This document shows positions 46,307 through 59,116 of a stretch of 64,000 nucleotides of DNA, one piece after another. The stretch spans positions 15,251,489 to 15,315,488 of the forward strand of contig OX467090.1 of assembly GCA_950106755.1 (NCBI GenBank), in the 5' to 3' direction. How positions within the stretch are numbered: the stretch's first letter is position 1; every line of letters starts with the position of its first letter. The notes below the pieces were generated by a model. The model made no database searches and was not told the DNA's origin. It was given only the letters and a program-made list of their open reading frames with translations. This stretch comes from Climacium dendroides (Eukaryota > Streptophyta > Bryopsida > Hypnales > Climaciaceae). The position numbers and the translations under genes were made by a program.

Positions 46307-48673
46307 CTTAATGCTTGAGTCCGTTCTTGAGGGATTTTTTGCATATTATGACACATATTTTTATAAATATAATATTATTTACTTCTATTTCATTAAATTC
46401 ATCACATAGATAGTGTGGTTTTTAAAAGTCAAGCATTTAGTTTGGATGAATGAGAAGTTTTAAGATCATAAAAGCCCTTGGAACCTTTTTTATTAATTGT
46501 TGTTTATAAGTTGGACATTGGAGCACTCATGATTAAAACACATGTTTGTTTGCTTCTTGATTTTTATTGACATATGATCCTTTGTCTTTGATTGACATAT
46601 ATAAAACAAGCAAACCAATACCATCTTGCAAATCATAACAATATTTTTTTTCATTCTTCAAATTTGTTTTTTTTGTACAACCTGTCTTCCACAAATTTTT
46701 GTGGAAATCTATTTTGTTGAAGTTGGAATTGGATGGGGGCTCTCTATGGAAGCATACATATCATGATTTCCATTAAATGTAAGTGCACTTGATTTCTACG
46801 TTGTTGCAAAACTTGGCCTTGGAGATTCCTACATAAAATGTATATTTGAACACCTAAAGTTGATCTTGAAATACCTATAATCAATACTTCAAAATTTCAT
46901 ACTTTGATATGGTTTCCAAGACACATTTTGCCAAAAAGATCTACTTAGATTCCTCTTTCCATTGCTAATAAAATTAAAGTGACATAACAAAGTCAAATTA
47001 CTAATATTAACCATACTCAAATGCTTAACCAAACGTTTGTAGGTTTGTGCTCAAATACCCAATGAAGACTCTTGCATCTTGTTTGTTGATTTCTTTGCAA
47101 AAAACTTTTCATTCACATCACCTTCACATTTATTATATTAAGCTCGTAGTGTCACAACCCCTCCTATGACTACTCTTGTCGTGAAACCTATCATGTTGTC
47201 ATCCTAGAGAAATACCATCCAATTATTTCATTTGATGTTCACAATAAAAGCCTAGAGCATGATGAGTGAGAGGTCTTCCTTCACATGGGCGCAACAGTCG
47301 GGAATGGGCTTGCAACGGCCCTCCCTAACCCCAAAAATCATCTAATGTCTACATTCATTCATACTCATTTTCATTCATCTATGTTCATCCAATCTCATTT
47401 TTCTCCATCTACTTTCATCTATATTCTTCTAAGTTTCATTTAAATATCATTCAAATGTTCACACTAATTGTCCTCCAAGTTTCATTCAAATATCATCCAA
47501 ATGTTCACACTAATTACACATCATCCATCTATAAATAAGTTACGCTTTTGTGAGGTGATCTCACACAAATTGGATTTGTTTGACTAGTAAGAATTGAATT
47601 GTAAATCTAATGAATACCCAATAGAAATACATTCTAAAATTATTGTTTTTATCTAAGTTCTTATGATAATTATGTAAAAGAAGTTTTGTTAGAAAAAGGT
47701 AGAATTTTAAAAAACAATCAAGATTTTTAGTTTCACCAAAGTCCATTTTTAGAAAATTTAAGAAATCTAATGCCTACTTAGCTTAAAACATCTCTACCTA
47801 TCCAACCATTAAAAAAGACAACACTTGGATAAGTTTTATCAATGTTTTTGAATTGTAACCATACAAATGCACACTAGTCATGTTAGAGATCGATCACATG
47901 GGATAAGAAAACACAACAATATGGTCACTTATGGATCAAAAATTATAATGTTGGATCATGAGGGGGTTGAAAAAAAATTTCAAAATTACAAACCAATAAA
48001 AATAGCAAATATTGTGCACCAAAATTTGGTGCCTTGGGCATTCATGTGGTAAGTAATGTTTTCCTACAAATGGATCAACGTGTGTATGTTGTGAAAATGG
48101 GTTTATCAATTGAATGGATGCAAGAAAAAGCCATTTTTTAAGACACGAAAACCAAATGTGAACATCCAATATGGTAACATATAGATTAGGGAGGCCATGA
48201 AATTGCATTCAATACATCTACCCAACTCAAGGCAACATTGACATTTGGTATAAACAATTCTCCTACTCCTATTTTTGATGTTTGTAGTGGTAGTAATTGG
48301 CAAATGTAATTAGCCTTTTAACCATGTCAAGAGATGACAAGAATGGTTCATTTAGGAACAAACATAGTTCATGGTCTTTCCATAATACCCACTTGCAACT
48401 TGCACAAATTGCTAAACTTACAAATTCAAATCAACAAGTTGTTAGAAGCATGGCACAATCTCCGCACTACAACCTCTCTAACTTAACACTTATCAAACAC
48501 AAGCACAAATCTTTAGATGAATTCAATATGTAAAATAACTTTTGCTTGATTTTAAACACATAAAAGTGTGGAACCAATTAATATGATCCACTAATAAGGG
48601 GAGAAAGAGACCATCAAAGTCCACAAAATATTCAAATAGAAGCATTTGCATGTTAATGTCAATGTTCACAAAA

Positions 48674-49570
48674 CTACACTTTTATGCACCGAAAGTGAGT
48701 GTAATTGCACCTACTTCTTTCTAGCCTAGTTTCCTCTAACCTAAGTCTTGACATTTCTAAAATCCACGGATGCCTCAAAACCTCTGATGCAGTCAAACGC
48801 TCGTTGACATTGTACGTCAACATTCTTTGAATTAGATCTTTTGCACCCTTCGAGATGTGTGGCCATGGATCCCTAGCAAACAAGTCATGGCACTCCATGA
48901 TGTCTTGGTATACATCTGTGAATGTGTGGCCATTGAAAGGAGGAAACCCAGCTAAGAGGCCATATAGTACCACCCCAAGGCTCCAAATGTCCACTTTGGG
49001 TCCATGGGTGCGTTCCATGACTTCGGGGGCCGTATATATAGGACTTCCATCAACATGGGTCAATACATCACCGCGCTCAAAGAATTGGGCCAACCCAAAA
49101 TCAATCATTTTGAGTGTCGAATCTTTGTCTTTGGTTTGGAACAACAAGTTTTCAAGCTTCAAGTCCCGATGGACAATGCCAAAGCCATGGCAAGCCTCAA
49201 TAGCACTAGCAATTTCCTTAATCATTTGAGCTGCTCTTGGCTCGTCAAAAGTACCATTTTGAACCATTTGATCCAAGATCGTCCCTCCTTCACATAGCTC
49301 CATGACTATGTAGACATGATCTTCATCTTCCAAAACATCTTTGAGTGCCACTATATTTGGATGCTCTCTAAGATTGATCAAGCGTAGGATTGCAACTTCA
49401 CGTTCAATAGTTTCACTTTCTTGTTGTGAGACAAGGTTGCGCTTTGGTATGCATTTGCATGCATATTGTTTGCCAGTTGTAATTTGGGTGCACAAATAGG
49501 TTACGCCAAAGCCACCCGCCCCCAATTGCTTGCCTTTAGTATACAAGTCCATCATTTTGATTGTGTTCAT
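48674..49570 (-). CDS. CDPK/PPCK-like minimal kinase, copy 6 (U7)
   Basis: Intact frame from the ATG at 49570, protein identical to copies 1-5, upstream ORF at 49536-49598. Although the unit is truncated, the missing part is about 2.4 kb beyond the 3' end of the gene, so gene and promoter region are complete. It lies between two copia elements that face each other. Confidence 0.8.
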   Translation of the reverse strand: MNTIKMMDLYTKGKQLGAGGFGVTYLCTQITTGKQYACKCIPKRNLVSQQESETIEREVAILRLINLREHPNIVALKDVLEDEDHVYIVMELCEGGTILDQMVQNGTFDEPRAAQMIKEIASAIEACHGFGIVHRDLKLENLLFQTKDKDSTLKMIDFGLAQFFERGDVLTHVDGSPIYTAPEVMERTHGPKVDIWSLGVVLYGLLAGFPPFNGHTFTDVYQDIMECHDLFARDPWPHISKGAKDLIQRMLTYNVNERLTASEVLRHPWILEMSRLRLEETRLERSRCNYTHFRCIKV

Positions 49571-49648
49571 TTTGAAGAGTGACAATTGACAAGGTCATGA
49601 AAGCAAAGGCACAAGAAACCTTAGTAGATGCAAGCCTTGAATTGGGAG

Positions 49649-49656
49649 TTTATAAA
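49649..49656 (-). promoter_or_regulatory. TATA-like box of kinase copy 6
   Basis: TTTATAAA at the conserved spacing from the kinase start. Confidence 0.5.
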
Positions 49657-51514
49657 TCACATGCAAAGCCTTGGTTTTTGTAGAACTAGGTACCTATCTT
49701 TTATTTTGGTTTCCTCTCTTTTACGTTGATCCATTCTTTTGCTTTATTTAGTTTTCATTAAGCTTTTACTTTGTTCTAGTTTTCATTTAGCTTTTACTTT
49801 GCTTTAGTTTCCATTTGGTTTTTTGCTTTGACTTAATTTTTGTTTTTGAAACAATTCATCAAGAAATAAACAAAGAGTTTGAAATTTGAATAGATAGTTG
49901 ATGGGTATGAATGCAAGTTTGGCAAAAGGAGAGTCTTCTAGGCAAAGCCAATGACATCTACATTTATGCTTTGAGGCTCCCTCTTTGCATGTTTGTGCTC
50001 ATTGTATTTTCTAGTTCCATTTGTATTGAGCATCCTTTTCACAGGTGGGTTACTTACATGAATTCACATGTTCCTTCTTAGATTTTTTTTCTTGCCCATC
50101 TTACTTGCCCATCTTAATAAGGCTGATATGTTTTAACACTTGTAGATTAAGACATGTTAAGCAACTTGGTTAGTTCATGGAGCCCCGTCTGTGCTAAATG
50201 TTCTAGAATTTGTTTGCACTTGATGTGGACATCTATATCTATATATCAATTTTTGATGGCCATTCAAGTGTGCCACATTTAATTACTTTTAGATTATTTA
50301 GTGAATATTGGATAAAACATTGGGAGATCTTCGATGTTGCATAAATATTTGTATATATGGTTTGTATACATCTTTTTGATGTTTTGCATAGGTCTCCTCA
50401 ATGGCCATTGTTTAATATTAGTTTAGGACTATTGAAAGTCTAGTAGAAGGTAATCCTTAAAAGACCAAATACTATTTTTTGGCAACATAGCAATTTTGGG
50501 TAGCTCACTACAAACAAAATTCTTCATCTATTTTTTAAATTTTTTTTCAAACAAGTTGTGCGGGAGGAGTAGCTTTCAAGCCAACAATTTCCATAACTTT
50601 TGACGTTGTGGTGAGTTTTTTTTTAATAAAAAGTAATTTTCATTGATCTTTGGGCAACTCAAAAAATTCTTAAAGAATCACTTCTTTTAAGATATAGAAA
50701 TTTGAAATTGATTTTCTAGATTTAAATACACGCGAAAAGCTTTGAACCCTTCCAATTTGGTTAATGAAATGAAGTTATGAGGAGTTTGAGTTTGCAAGTA
50801 GTTATAGAATCTTTTCTCTAAAATAAACTTTGAAGTCTTTTAGACAACTCAATTTTCAATATTTTTGGAAACAAAAATAAAAGCATTTGGTGTAGATTGT
50901 TTATTAGAAACATCACAACCGTTGGGATTGACATTTTTCGATTCCATAACTATATTCTTGACAATCTAGTATTTTGAATCACCCTCTATTATTTTCTACT
51001 TACTATTACTTTTCTATATGTTTTACAACTCTAAATGTTTTAAAAATATGCAAGCATGTAGCCAACTTGCCTTGGATGAATCCAAAGAGTATCCACCATT
51101 TTGGACATTTTTTCATACAAATGTGACCTTGAGAAGATAGGACAAAAAATGTATTTTTGTCACTTCAACCACTAATATCATGCAGTCTACATAGTGGAAA
51201 TTTCTGAAAGTTTTCCACATCTTCTCAAATTGGTGTGCTACAAGATACTATGGTTATATGTGTCCATATTTTTTTTTTAAAATTTGGTACTTGTACTAAA
51301 AACGACAATTTTGAAGCATTTGAGGTGAAAACATAGTAAAAAACCTTTACAGATTAAATGTGAGACAATTCCTCTCAGGGTTCTACTTGGTGGATATGGA
51401 AGGGCTCCAAGGGCTAAAAGGAATATATCCTCGGTGATGCGTATCGGAGGCTTTCTAGAGAAGAGCATTCACATTTTCATCTTCATGTTCTCCTTGTTTA
51501 CAACTTTTAGAGGG

Positions 51515-51879
51515 GCAAAGATTGTCCCCATATGCCTTACTTTTGGCCAATCTCAATACACTCCTAGCTCAACTCATGTTGGTTGAGCTCATGTTTGTGT
51601 TTCTCAAAGGTGCAAGTAACTATGAGCCTCATCTAACTCCTTAAGAGTGTTCTTTTTGCAATTGAAAAATTTGTGATGTGCTTTATAAATAATACAAAGA
51701 TCTCTAATGTTAACCAATTCTAATGAATCCCTCAATTGCTTTTGATTAATAAATAGACTTCCCTAGTGAGGTGTTAATGAATAATTTAAGTTGAATCTCT
51801 CCCAAGAAGTGCATACAATGAGATGGATTTTTCATAGTGTCATGAGTGTGTCTAAACATGATGCCAAAGGCCCATTTGA

Positions 51880-51928
<49 letters not shown>

Positions 51929-54091
51929 AATAACATTCACTCAAGTATGTCCACTCATAATGTAAGCATAAGTGTAGTCAATTTAGACTTTACAATCTAA
52001 TTCTAGTTAGAGGATGATGAATTGATTGCTTGTGTTATATATATCAGAGTTCAAGGAGAGATTTGAGCCCAACCAACTAGTATTTGTAGTTTTCTATTGG
52101 TAAACAATTCTTTATTGATAATCTTTAGATATTTTTGAGTTTTACTTAAAATAAAATTTATTTTGAAATAGTGACGGATCATTTGACAGAAGCTTTGATT
52201 TTCAACCAACAATTTGGGGAAATGAATTGGCTCATAAAAAGTATACTAACAACTTTGTTCCCCTAGTGCATTGGTATTTACAAGGCAATTCCAAACCCTT
52301 GTTTATTTGTATTTATGTATAATGTTTCATCGGCGTTCTCAACCCGTTGAATTGGTGCATTGGTCCATGGTAGGCCTCATCACAAATGATCAATTTGTGG
52401 AGGCCAAATCTCACCTTCCTAGACATAAAGCTTAGAAAACATTCAAGGACAACTTCCTACCCTTTCTCATTCTTTTCTTTCTTGGGTATACAATTCAAAT
52501 GGTTTCGGAATCAGAAATGATTTTTTGAGTTTTTTTTGAGTTGGAATTGTCTTCCCCAAGTTTTAATTATGCATTCATTTCTATTTGAGTAGGGAGAATT
52601 ATCATTTTAAGAACATTGTTGTGAATCTAAAAGCAATCCAATGATAAGAATATTTTTTTGGAAGTTAGAAGTTTGCTTCCCTTGTTTTCCTCAAGCCTCT
52701 TGCGGATATTTTGCTAACCAAGTGGTAGTGCCTCCTAATTTAGTTTGATTTAGTTCCATTTAATTCACTAATCTTGGTATTAGGCTATGTTGGAAGAAAA
52801 GAAAACACATTCATCCTCATTCTTTTTCATTCAAGTTGTGGAGGCTTGTTCCTTCTTGTTCTTTCTTTAGTTTTGCACCTTTTCTTTAAAGATGTTTTGC
52901 TTTCAACTCATCCAATTTTTTCTTATTGAGGCTAACAAATTAGTTCATATGAACTTTGATGTACAATGTTTCTATGATACCATTTTTCACATGTAATTTT
53001 TGATGCAGCTCAACTTGATGGACCCTAAGCAATTGATTATGATTGAATGCCACTTTGAGCTTATTTGTCAAAGTTTGATCACTTTGCCTAACCACCAACA
53101 CCCTTCATTATTGGAATGAGTTTGAAGCTTGTTTGACCCCGCGTCTCATATCTTAAGTGTAGACTCATTTATTCGTCATATGATTGATTGATAAAAACAA
53201 TCCTCTCTACAACATGGATGCAAAGGTACATCTTGCTCTTTAACTTGACTTAATGCTTGAGTCCGTTCTTGAGGGATTTTTTGCATATTATGACACATAT
53301 TTTTATAAATATAATATTATTTACTTCTATTTCATTAAATTCATCACATAGATAGTGTGGTTTTTAAAAGTCAAGCATTTAGTTTGGATGAATGAGAAGT
53401 TTTAAGATCATAAAAGCCCTTGGAACCTTTTTTATTAATTGTTGTTTATAAGTTGGACATTGGAGCACTCATGATTAAAACACATGTTTGTTTGCTTCTT
53501 GATTTTTATTGACATATGATCCTTTGTCTTTGATTGACATATATAAAACAAGCAAACCAATACCATCTTGCAAATCATAACAATATTTTTTTTCATTCTT
53601 CAAATTTGTTTTTTTTGTACAACCTGTCTTCCACAAATTTTTGTGGAAATCTATTTTGTTGAAGTTGGAATTGGATGGGGGCTCTCTATGGAAGCATACA
53701 TATCATGATTTCCATTAAATGTAAGTGCACTTGATTTCTACGTTGTTGCAAAACTTGGCCTTGGAGATTCCTACATAAAATGTATATTTGAACACCTAAA
53801 GTTGATCTTGAAATACCTATAATCAATACTTCAAAATTTCATACTTTGATATGGTTTCCAAGACACATTTTGCCAAAAAGATCTACTTAGATTCCTCTTT
53901 CCATTGCTAATAAAATTAAAGTGACATAACAAAGTCAAATTACTAATATTAACCATACTCAAATGCTTAACCAAACGTTTGTAGGTTTGTGCTCAAATAC
54001 CCAATGAAGACTCTTGCATCTTGTTTGTTGATTTCTTTGCAAAAAACTTTTCATTCACATCACCTTCACATTTATTATATTAAGCTCGTAG
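51515..54091. repeat. Tandem array unit U8, left part (unit coordinates 1-2581)
   Basis: Normal unit sequence ending AAGCTCGTAG. The next host base in other units begins TGTCACAACCCC; here the 3' LTR of copia copy 2 begins. AG at 54090-54091 fits both sides. No gene. Confidence 0.95.
51886..51926. repeat. (AT)n microsatellite, 41 bp (U8)
   Basis: Alternating AT run. Confidence 0.95.
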
Positions 54092-54385
54092 AAAGAAAAC
54101 CAAGCCAATATATTCCAATGAAGGGGAACACAAACATGTGTGAGAGAGGGGTGTCAAGCCCATGCTAGGGGCTGCCCTCTTATACCACTCTTCTACTAAG
54201 TGCCATGACTAACCATATGGGACAAAGGTCCTCTAGGAGGGCTGCCCCTCTCTATAGGCACCACTAGGAGGGCTGCCCCTCTCTAATAGCCCATTGCTTT
54301 GGCTACAAACAACACACAACTAAGGTCAGCCCATACTAAGAGCTCCCACAAACATTCTATGCCAATCTATTCACTTTCTTCAACA
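54090..54385 (-). repeat. 3' LTR of copia copy 2 (296 bp, end trimmed)
   Basis: Read on the minus strand it starts TGTTGAAGAAAGTGAATAG and stops at TTTTCTTTCT, without the final CTCAATA seen in the other LTRs. The two edge bases are shared with the host. TATA box at 54179-54184. Confidence 0.92.
54179..54184 (-). promoter_or_regulatory. TATA box in 3' LTR of copia copy 2
   Basis: TATAAG on the minus strand. From here transcription would run leftward out of the element into the array. Confidence 0.45.
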
Positions 54386-57300
54386 CTCCCACTTTGTTTG
54401 TTGCCAAACAATGTCAAACCCATCTCCTTGCGAAGAACTTCATGTCGGGGCTTGCCAAGTGCCTTTGTAAGCACATCGGCCACCATGCGCTCCGTGGAAA
54501 TGTACTTCATCTCAATCACATCTTCTTCAACCTTCTCACGAATGAAATGGTGTTGTATGTCAATGTGTTTGCTCCGAGAGTGATGGATGGGATTCTTCAC
54601 CAAGGCAATGGCGCCTTGATTGTCACACATGATGCATGTGCTCTTCCCTTGCTCCAATCCCACATCACTCATGAGTTGCCTTAGCCATATGGCCTCTCTT
54701 GTGCATTGGCTAATGGCCATGTACTCCGCCTCGGTGGTAGACAATGCAATGGTGGGTTGTTTCTCTGAATTCCATGAAATGGCACCACCTCCAAGTATAA
54801 ACACATAGCCTGTGGTCGACCTCCTATCCGTTGCATCTCCGGCCCAATCTGCATCACAAAAACCCACTAATGCTAGGCTCTGGCCGCCAAGTACCAACTT
54901 GGCATCCAAAGTTCCTTGGAGGTATCGCATGACCCTCTTCACTGTTGTCCAATGCCTTGAGCCGCTTTTGGCCATGTGTTGACTCACCACACTCATGGCA
55001 AATGCAAGGTCAGGTCTTGTGGCCACCATAGCATACATCAAGCTCCCCACCGCAGCTTTGTAAGGCACATCTTGCATTTCAGCCTTTACACCTTCATACT
55101 CTTCATCCGTGAGCTTGGGCATCTTCTCCTTTACATCAAGAGGTGTACCAACGGATTTGCATCCCTCCATATTGAATCGCTTCAACACGCCCTCAATGTA
55201 CTTGCCTTGGCTCATGGTGATGGTGCGGGCCGCCCGGTTCCTTATGAACTCCACTCCAAGACAATAGTGTAACTCACCAAGGTCGCTCATGTCATATTGA
55301 CTCTTCAACATGGCCTTCACTTCCACCATCTTGCTCATGGTGTTGGTCATGATGATCAAGTCATCTACATACACAATCACAATCACCAAATACGTACTTG
55401 TTTGCTTGATGTAGAGAGAGTGGTCTGCATGACTCCTTTTGTAGCCCTCCCTTGCGAACAATGCATCCACATCCATGTACCATGCTCTTCCCGATTGCCT
55501 CAACCCATAGATGGCCTTCTTGAGCTTGCACTTGAGGTACTCACGGCCTTCTTGGACAAAGCCCTTAGGCTGGTCCATGTAGATCACTTCTTCAAGCCCA
55601 GGATTGAGAAACGCTGTGATGACATCCATTTGGTGCATTTCCAAATCCATGGTAGCCCCAATACTCGCCATGCATCGAATGGTGCAAAACTTGGCCACGG
55701 GAGCAAAAGTCTCATTAAAGTCCACCCCTTCAACTTGTGAATACCCCTTGGCTACCAATCTTGCCTTATAACGCACAATGTTGCCGGATGCATCTCTCTT
55801 GGTGCAAAACACCCACTTGCATCCCACACTTGTACGATCACGAGGAAGAGGAGAAAGTTCCCATGTACCTTTGGCCATAAGTGAAGTATACTCCTCTTTC
55901 ATAGCTTGCTCCCACTTGCTTGCATCCAAGCTCTTCATGGCTTCACCCATGTTGCGTGGATCTTCTACACACGCCACATTGGCATGCTCCACTTGCTCTT
56001 GAGGGAAGATGTGGTTCTTCCACCATTCTCCAAGCGGCCTCCTCTCCCTCGTAGGATATCTTGGCTCCTTGGAGGCATCTTCCTCCTCGTCTTCAATTGG
56101 TGGAGAGCTCGGAGATGGACAACTCTTCTCCTTAGGTGTCGGTGGTGTCTCATCATGGTCCTCATCATCCTTGGGCATGCTTGGAGATTTGTCCACCTCA
56201 ATCTTTGGTTCCTCTTTGCTCCCACTTGGACATATCTCCAAAGCATTGGTGTCCCCTTGCTTGTCTTCTACAAATGAGACATCGCGACTCTTGATGATCT
56301 TCTTGGTCTCCAAACACATGAGTCTATACGCCTTGGAGCCCTCACAATATCCCATAAGCAAACACTTGATGCCCTTGACATCAAGCTTGGAGCGTTTGGG
56401 ACTCAAATCCAAGGCATATGCAACGCATCCAAAGATGCGCATGTGCCCAATGTTGGGCCTCTTTCCACTCCATGCTTCTTGTGGTGTCATCGAAGCTATT
56501 GCATTTGTAGGGCACCTATTGCGTGTGTATGCCGCATTTGATACTGCCTCCGCCCAAAGATCATACGTGAGGCCTTGGGCATGGACCATGGATCGAGCCA
56601 TCTCCATTAGTGTGCGATTAGCACGCTCCGCCACACCATTTTGTTGCGGAGTGTAAGGGGCTGAAGTTTGGTGTTGAATACCATGCTCTCTCATAAAAGC
56701 CTCCAAGGCCTTGGACATGTATTCCCCACCATTATCCGACCTCAACACCTTCACCTTATGCCCCGACTCATTTTCCACAAGTGCCTTCCATGCTTTGAAC
56801 TTCTCAAACACCTCACTCTTGCACTTGAGCATGAACACCCATATCTTCCTTGAAAAATCATCAATGAAGGTCAAAAAATACCTTGCACCACCCATAGAGG
56901 TGGTCTTCATGGGGCCACACACATCGGAGTGCACAATCTCCAACACCTTGGTTGCTCTTGTCCCTCCATCGCTTGGAAATGGTTGCCTTGCTTGCTTGCC
57001 TTCAATGCAAGCTTCACACTTCAAATCGCAAGAGCCCTTCTCCACTTGCATGCCTCCCACCATGCTTTGAAGGCTCTTCACACTCTTCTCATTGAGGTGG
57101 CCCAATCTCTTGTGCCATAGCTCCAATGAGTGTTGGTGGACTGCACCTTGCGCCAAACATGCCTTGCTTGTGCCATTCACGCTCTTGAACCTCAAATGAT
57201 ACAAATTGCCCTCTTTTGATGCTGTCACAATCATCTCTCCATTGGGTGCACCCAAAACGCACCCCTTGTTGTTGAATTGCACCTTCAAATCTTGTGACAC

Positions 57301-58356
57301 CAACTTGCTCACCGAGAGCAAGTTGGTATGCAACTTGGGCACATGCAACGCATCTTGAATGCGAATGGTCCTCACTTGACCCTTCACCTCTACCTCCACC
57401 ACGATACACCCCATGCCAATTGCATCCACCATGTTGTTGTCCCCCAAGTACACCTTGCGATTGCTTATGGGAGCATAAGTGAGAAATGCTTGCCTATGTG
57501 AAGTCATGTGTTGTGTTGCGCCCGAGTCAACAATCCATGTGAACATGTCGGTGTTGTCAAATCCTTCATTGGCCGCAAATGCAAAGTCCTCCTCCACTTC
57601 CTTCACACTTGCCTTGTTTACACTCTCCTTCTTGGGCAACCTACAAAACCGTGCAAGGTGGCCGGGCTTACCACAATTGTAGCATGTGCGTGTCTCCTTG
57701 CGTGGTTGTGAGCTCCCCCCTTGGCCATACCGCGAGTAGAGTGCTGCCCCTCCTTCTTGGGGCTCATTCTCCTTCCTCTTGGACACCTCATGCATCAACC
57801 TTGCCGTGATGAAGTCAAGAGTGAGCTCCTCCATAGGTCTTGTCTCCAACGCCGTGATGAGATACTCATAAGAAGGTGGCAAGCTATCAAGCAAAGTCAT
57901 AACAATGTCACCATCCGTGACAGGAACCTCCAAACAAGCAAGTTGGTCTGCCAACGCCTTCACCTTGTTGATGTGGTCCAACATGTCCTCGTTCTCTTGC
58001 ATCTTGCACGTGAAGAATTTGCGTCGAATGAAGAGCATGTTGGACAAGCTCTTGGTCTCATGGATGTTGCAAAGCACCTTCCATGCTTCCGCGGGTCCCT
58101 TGCATGCTCGCACATGTGCAAGTTGCCTATCCACAAGATTGCAAGCAATCATGGAGAAGGCCTTCTTGACCCTTCTCTCATAGGACTTCTTGACTTTCAC
58201 ATCCGCATCAGATGTAGGTACCTCCTCCGTGCCTTCTACAATCTCCCACAAGTCCTTTTCGGCCAAGATCATCTCCATTTTGAACTTCCATAGTCCAAAG
58301 TTGTCTCCATTGAACTTGTCGATGACCCTCACGCCATCTCCATCACTAGTGGCCAT
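54367..58356 (-). CDS. Copia gag-pol polyprotein, copy 2 (1329 aa, intact)
   Basis: Same length, start context and domain set as copy 1, with all catalytic residues of protease, integrase, reverse transcriptase and RNase H retained. Four residues differ: A344T between protease and integrase, P1133S after the reverse transcriptase core, and K1198E and R1241C in the RNase H region. Copy 1 carries the residues more usual for plant copia elements at P1133 and K1198 (the SKKQP stretch before TEAEY), so copy 2 is likely the changed one and its RNase H might be weaker. The stop is reached inside the 3' LTR, as GAATAG and not GAGTAG. Confidence 0.95.
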   Translation of the reverse strand: MATSDGDGVRVIDKFNGDNFGLWKFKMEMILAEKDLWEIVEGTEEVPTSDADVKVKKSYERRVKKAFSMIACNLVDRQLAHVRACKGPAEAWKVLCNIHETKSLSNMLFIRRKFFTCKMQENEDMLDHINKVKALADQLACLEVPVTDGDIVMTLLDSLPPSYEYLITALETRPMEELTLDFITARLMHEVSKRKENEPQEGGAALYSRYGQGGSSQPRKETRTCYNCGKPGHLARFCRLPKKESVNKASVKEVEEDFAFAANEGFDNTDMFTWIVDSGATQHMTSHRQAFLTYAPISNRKVYLGDNNMVDAIGMGCIVVEVEVKGQVRTIRIQDALHVPKLHTNLLSVSKLVSQDLKVQFNNKGCVLGAPNGEMIVTASKEGNLYHLRFKSVNGTSKACLAQGAVHQHSLELWHKRLGHLNEKSVKSLQSMVGGMQVEKGSCDLKCEACIEGKQARQPFPSDGGTRATKVLEIVHSDVCGPMKTTSMGGARYFLTFIDDFSRKIWVFMLKCKSEVFEKFKAWKALVENESGHKVKVLRSDNGGEYMSKALEAFMREHGIQHQTSAPYTPQQNGVAERANRTLMEMARSMVHAQGLTYDLWAEAVSNAAYTRNRCPTNAIASMTPQEAWSGKRPNIGHMRIFGCVAYALDLSPKRSKLDVKGIKCLLMGYCEGSKAYRLMCLETKKIIKSRDVSFVEDKQGDTNALEICPSGSKEEPKIEVDKSPSMPKDDEDHDETPPTPKEKSCPSPSSPPIEDEEEDASKEPRYPTRERRPLGEWWKNHIFPQEQVEHANVACVEDPRNMGEAMKSLDASKWEQAMKEEYTSLMAKGTWELSPLPRDRTSVGCKWVFCTKRDASGNIVRYKARLVAKGYSQVEGVDFNETFAPVAKFCTIRCMASIGATMDLEMHQMDVITAFLNPGLEEVIYMDQPKGFVQEGREYLKCKLKKAIYGLRQSGRAWYMDVDALFAREGYKRSHADHSLYIKQTSTYLVIVIVYVDDLIIMTNTMSKMVEVKAMLKSQYDMSDLGELHYCLGVEFIRNRAARTITMSQGKYIEGVLKRFNMEGCKSVGTPLDVKEKMPKLTDEEYEGVKAEMQDVPYKAAVGSLMYAMVATRPDLAFAMSVVSQHMAKSGSRHWTTVKRVMRYLQGTLDAKLVLGGQSLALVGFCDADWAGDATDRRSTTGYVFILGGGAISWNSEKQPTIALSTTEAEYMAISQCTREAIWLRQLMSDVGLEQGKSTCIMCDNQGAIALVKNPIHHSRSKHIDIQHHFIREKVEEDVIEMKYISTERMVADVLTKALGKPRHEVLRKEMGLTLFGNKQSGSVEESE
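54386..54395 (-). other. Polypurine tract of copia copy 2
   Basis: AAAGTGGGAG on the minus strand, directly before the 3' LTR, as in copy 1. Confidence 0.75.
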
Positions 58357-58427
58357 GGTTTAGGTCTCCCACTCCAATGGAAGCCTAAGTGACTCAAATC
58401 ACTCCAATCAGATCCTTAATGGCCCAA

Positions 58428-58817
58428 TATTCTCACTTTAGACCCCAAATGGCCGAAATCTCTCCAATGCACACTTAAGTGCTCCAAAACACTCAAATCA
58501 GACCCCAAGTGGTCCAAGTCTCTCCAATGCACACTCAAGTGCTCCAAATCTCACCAATGCACACTCTAGTGCTCCAAAACACTCAATTCAGGCCCCAAGT
58601 GGTCCAAGTCACTCCAATGAACACTCCAGGGCTCCAAATTATTCAATTCAGAGCCTAATAAGTCAAAAACTCTCCAAGGTGCACTCAAATGCTCCAATAT
58701 TCTCAAATCAGACCCTAATGAGTCCAAAACTCTCCTACGTGCACTCAAATGCTCCAATACACTCGAATCAGACCCTAATGAGTCCAAACCTCTCCAATGC
58801 ACACTCAAATGCTCCAA
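58428..58817 (-). repeat. Leader tandem repeat of copy 2, 6.5 x 60 bp
   Basis: The same 60-bp repeat as in copy 1, but 390 bp long against 240 bp. The extra 150 bp includes a half unit near 58545-58575 that shifts the phase. Units in the extra part differ more from each other (for example CAGGGCTCCAAATTATTC) than the flanking ones. Confidence 0.85.
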
Positions 58818-59102
58818 ATCACTCCATTGATGTACCAAATGCACAAATCACCCCCTTTGGAGAAAGGGCCAAACCCTACCTCCCAATAAGGCTATGAAAC
58901 ACCAAATTAACCCTCTTGAGTGCTCAACAAGTACAATCAACCCTCAAGTAGCACAAATGGACTCAAAAACAAGAAAATACCTCACCAAAATGGTGAAGAG
59001 AAATGCTCCAAACGACCCCAAACTCCACTTGCTCCAAGCTCCAATAGTGCTCCACCAACACACCTTCTAATGAGATCTCACCTCCAATAGCAACTCACAT
59101 GA

Positions 59103-59116
59103 GTGGGCCCATAACC
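59103..59116 (-). other. Primer-binding site, initiator tRNA-Met anticodon type (copy 2)
   Basis: GGTTATGGGCCCAC on the minus strand, directly after the 5' LTR and identical to copy 1. Confidence 0.75.

Larger units (their letters stand above)
46307..51514. repeat. Tandem array unit U7, lacking its first 1738 bp
   Basis: Array sequence from unit coordinate 1739 to the end of the unit. It has no (AT)n tract because that part is missing. Base changes are visible near 50330 (ATCTTCGATG for ATCTCCGATG) and in a poly-T/A tract near 51268 that shortens the small minus-strand frame there. It contains one kinase gene; the remaining stretches are non-coding as in U1. Confidence 0.94.
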
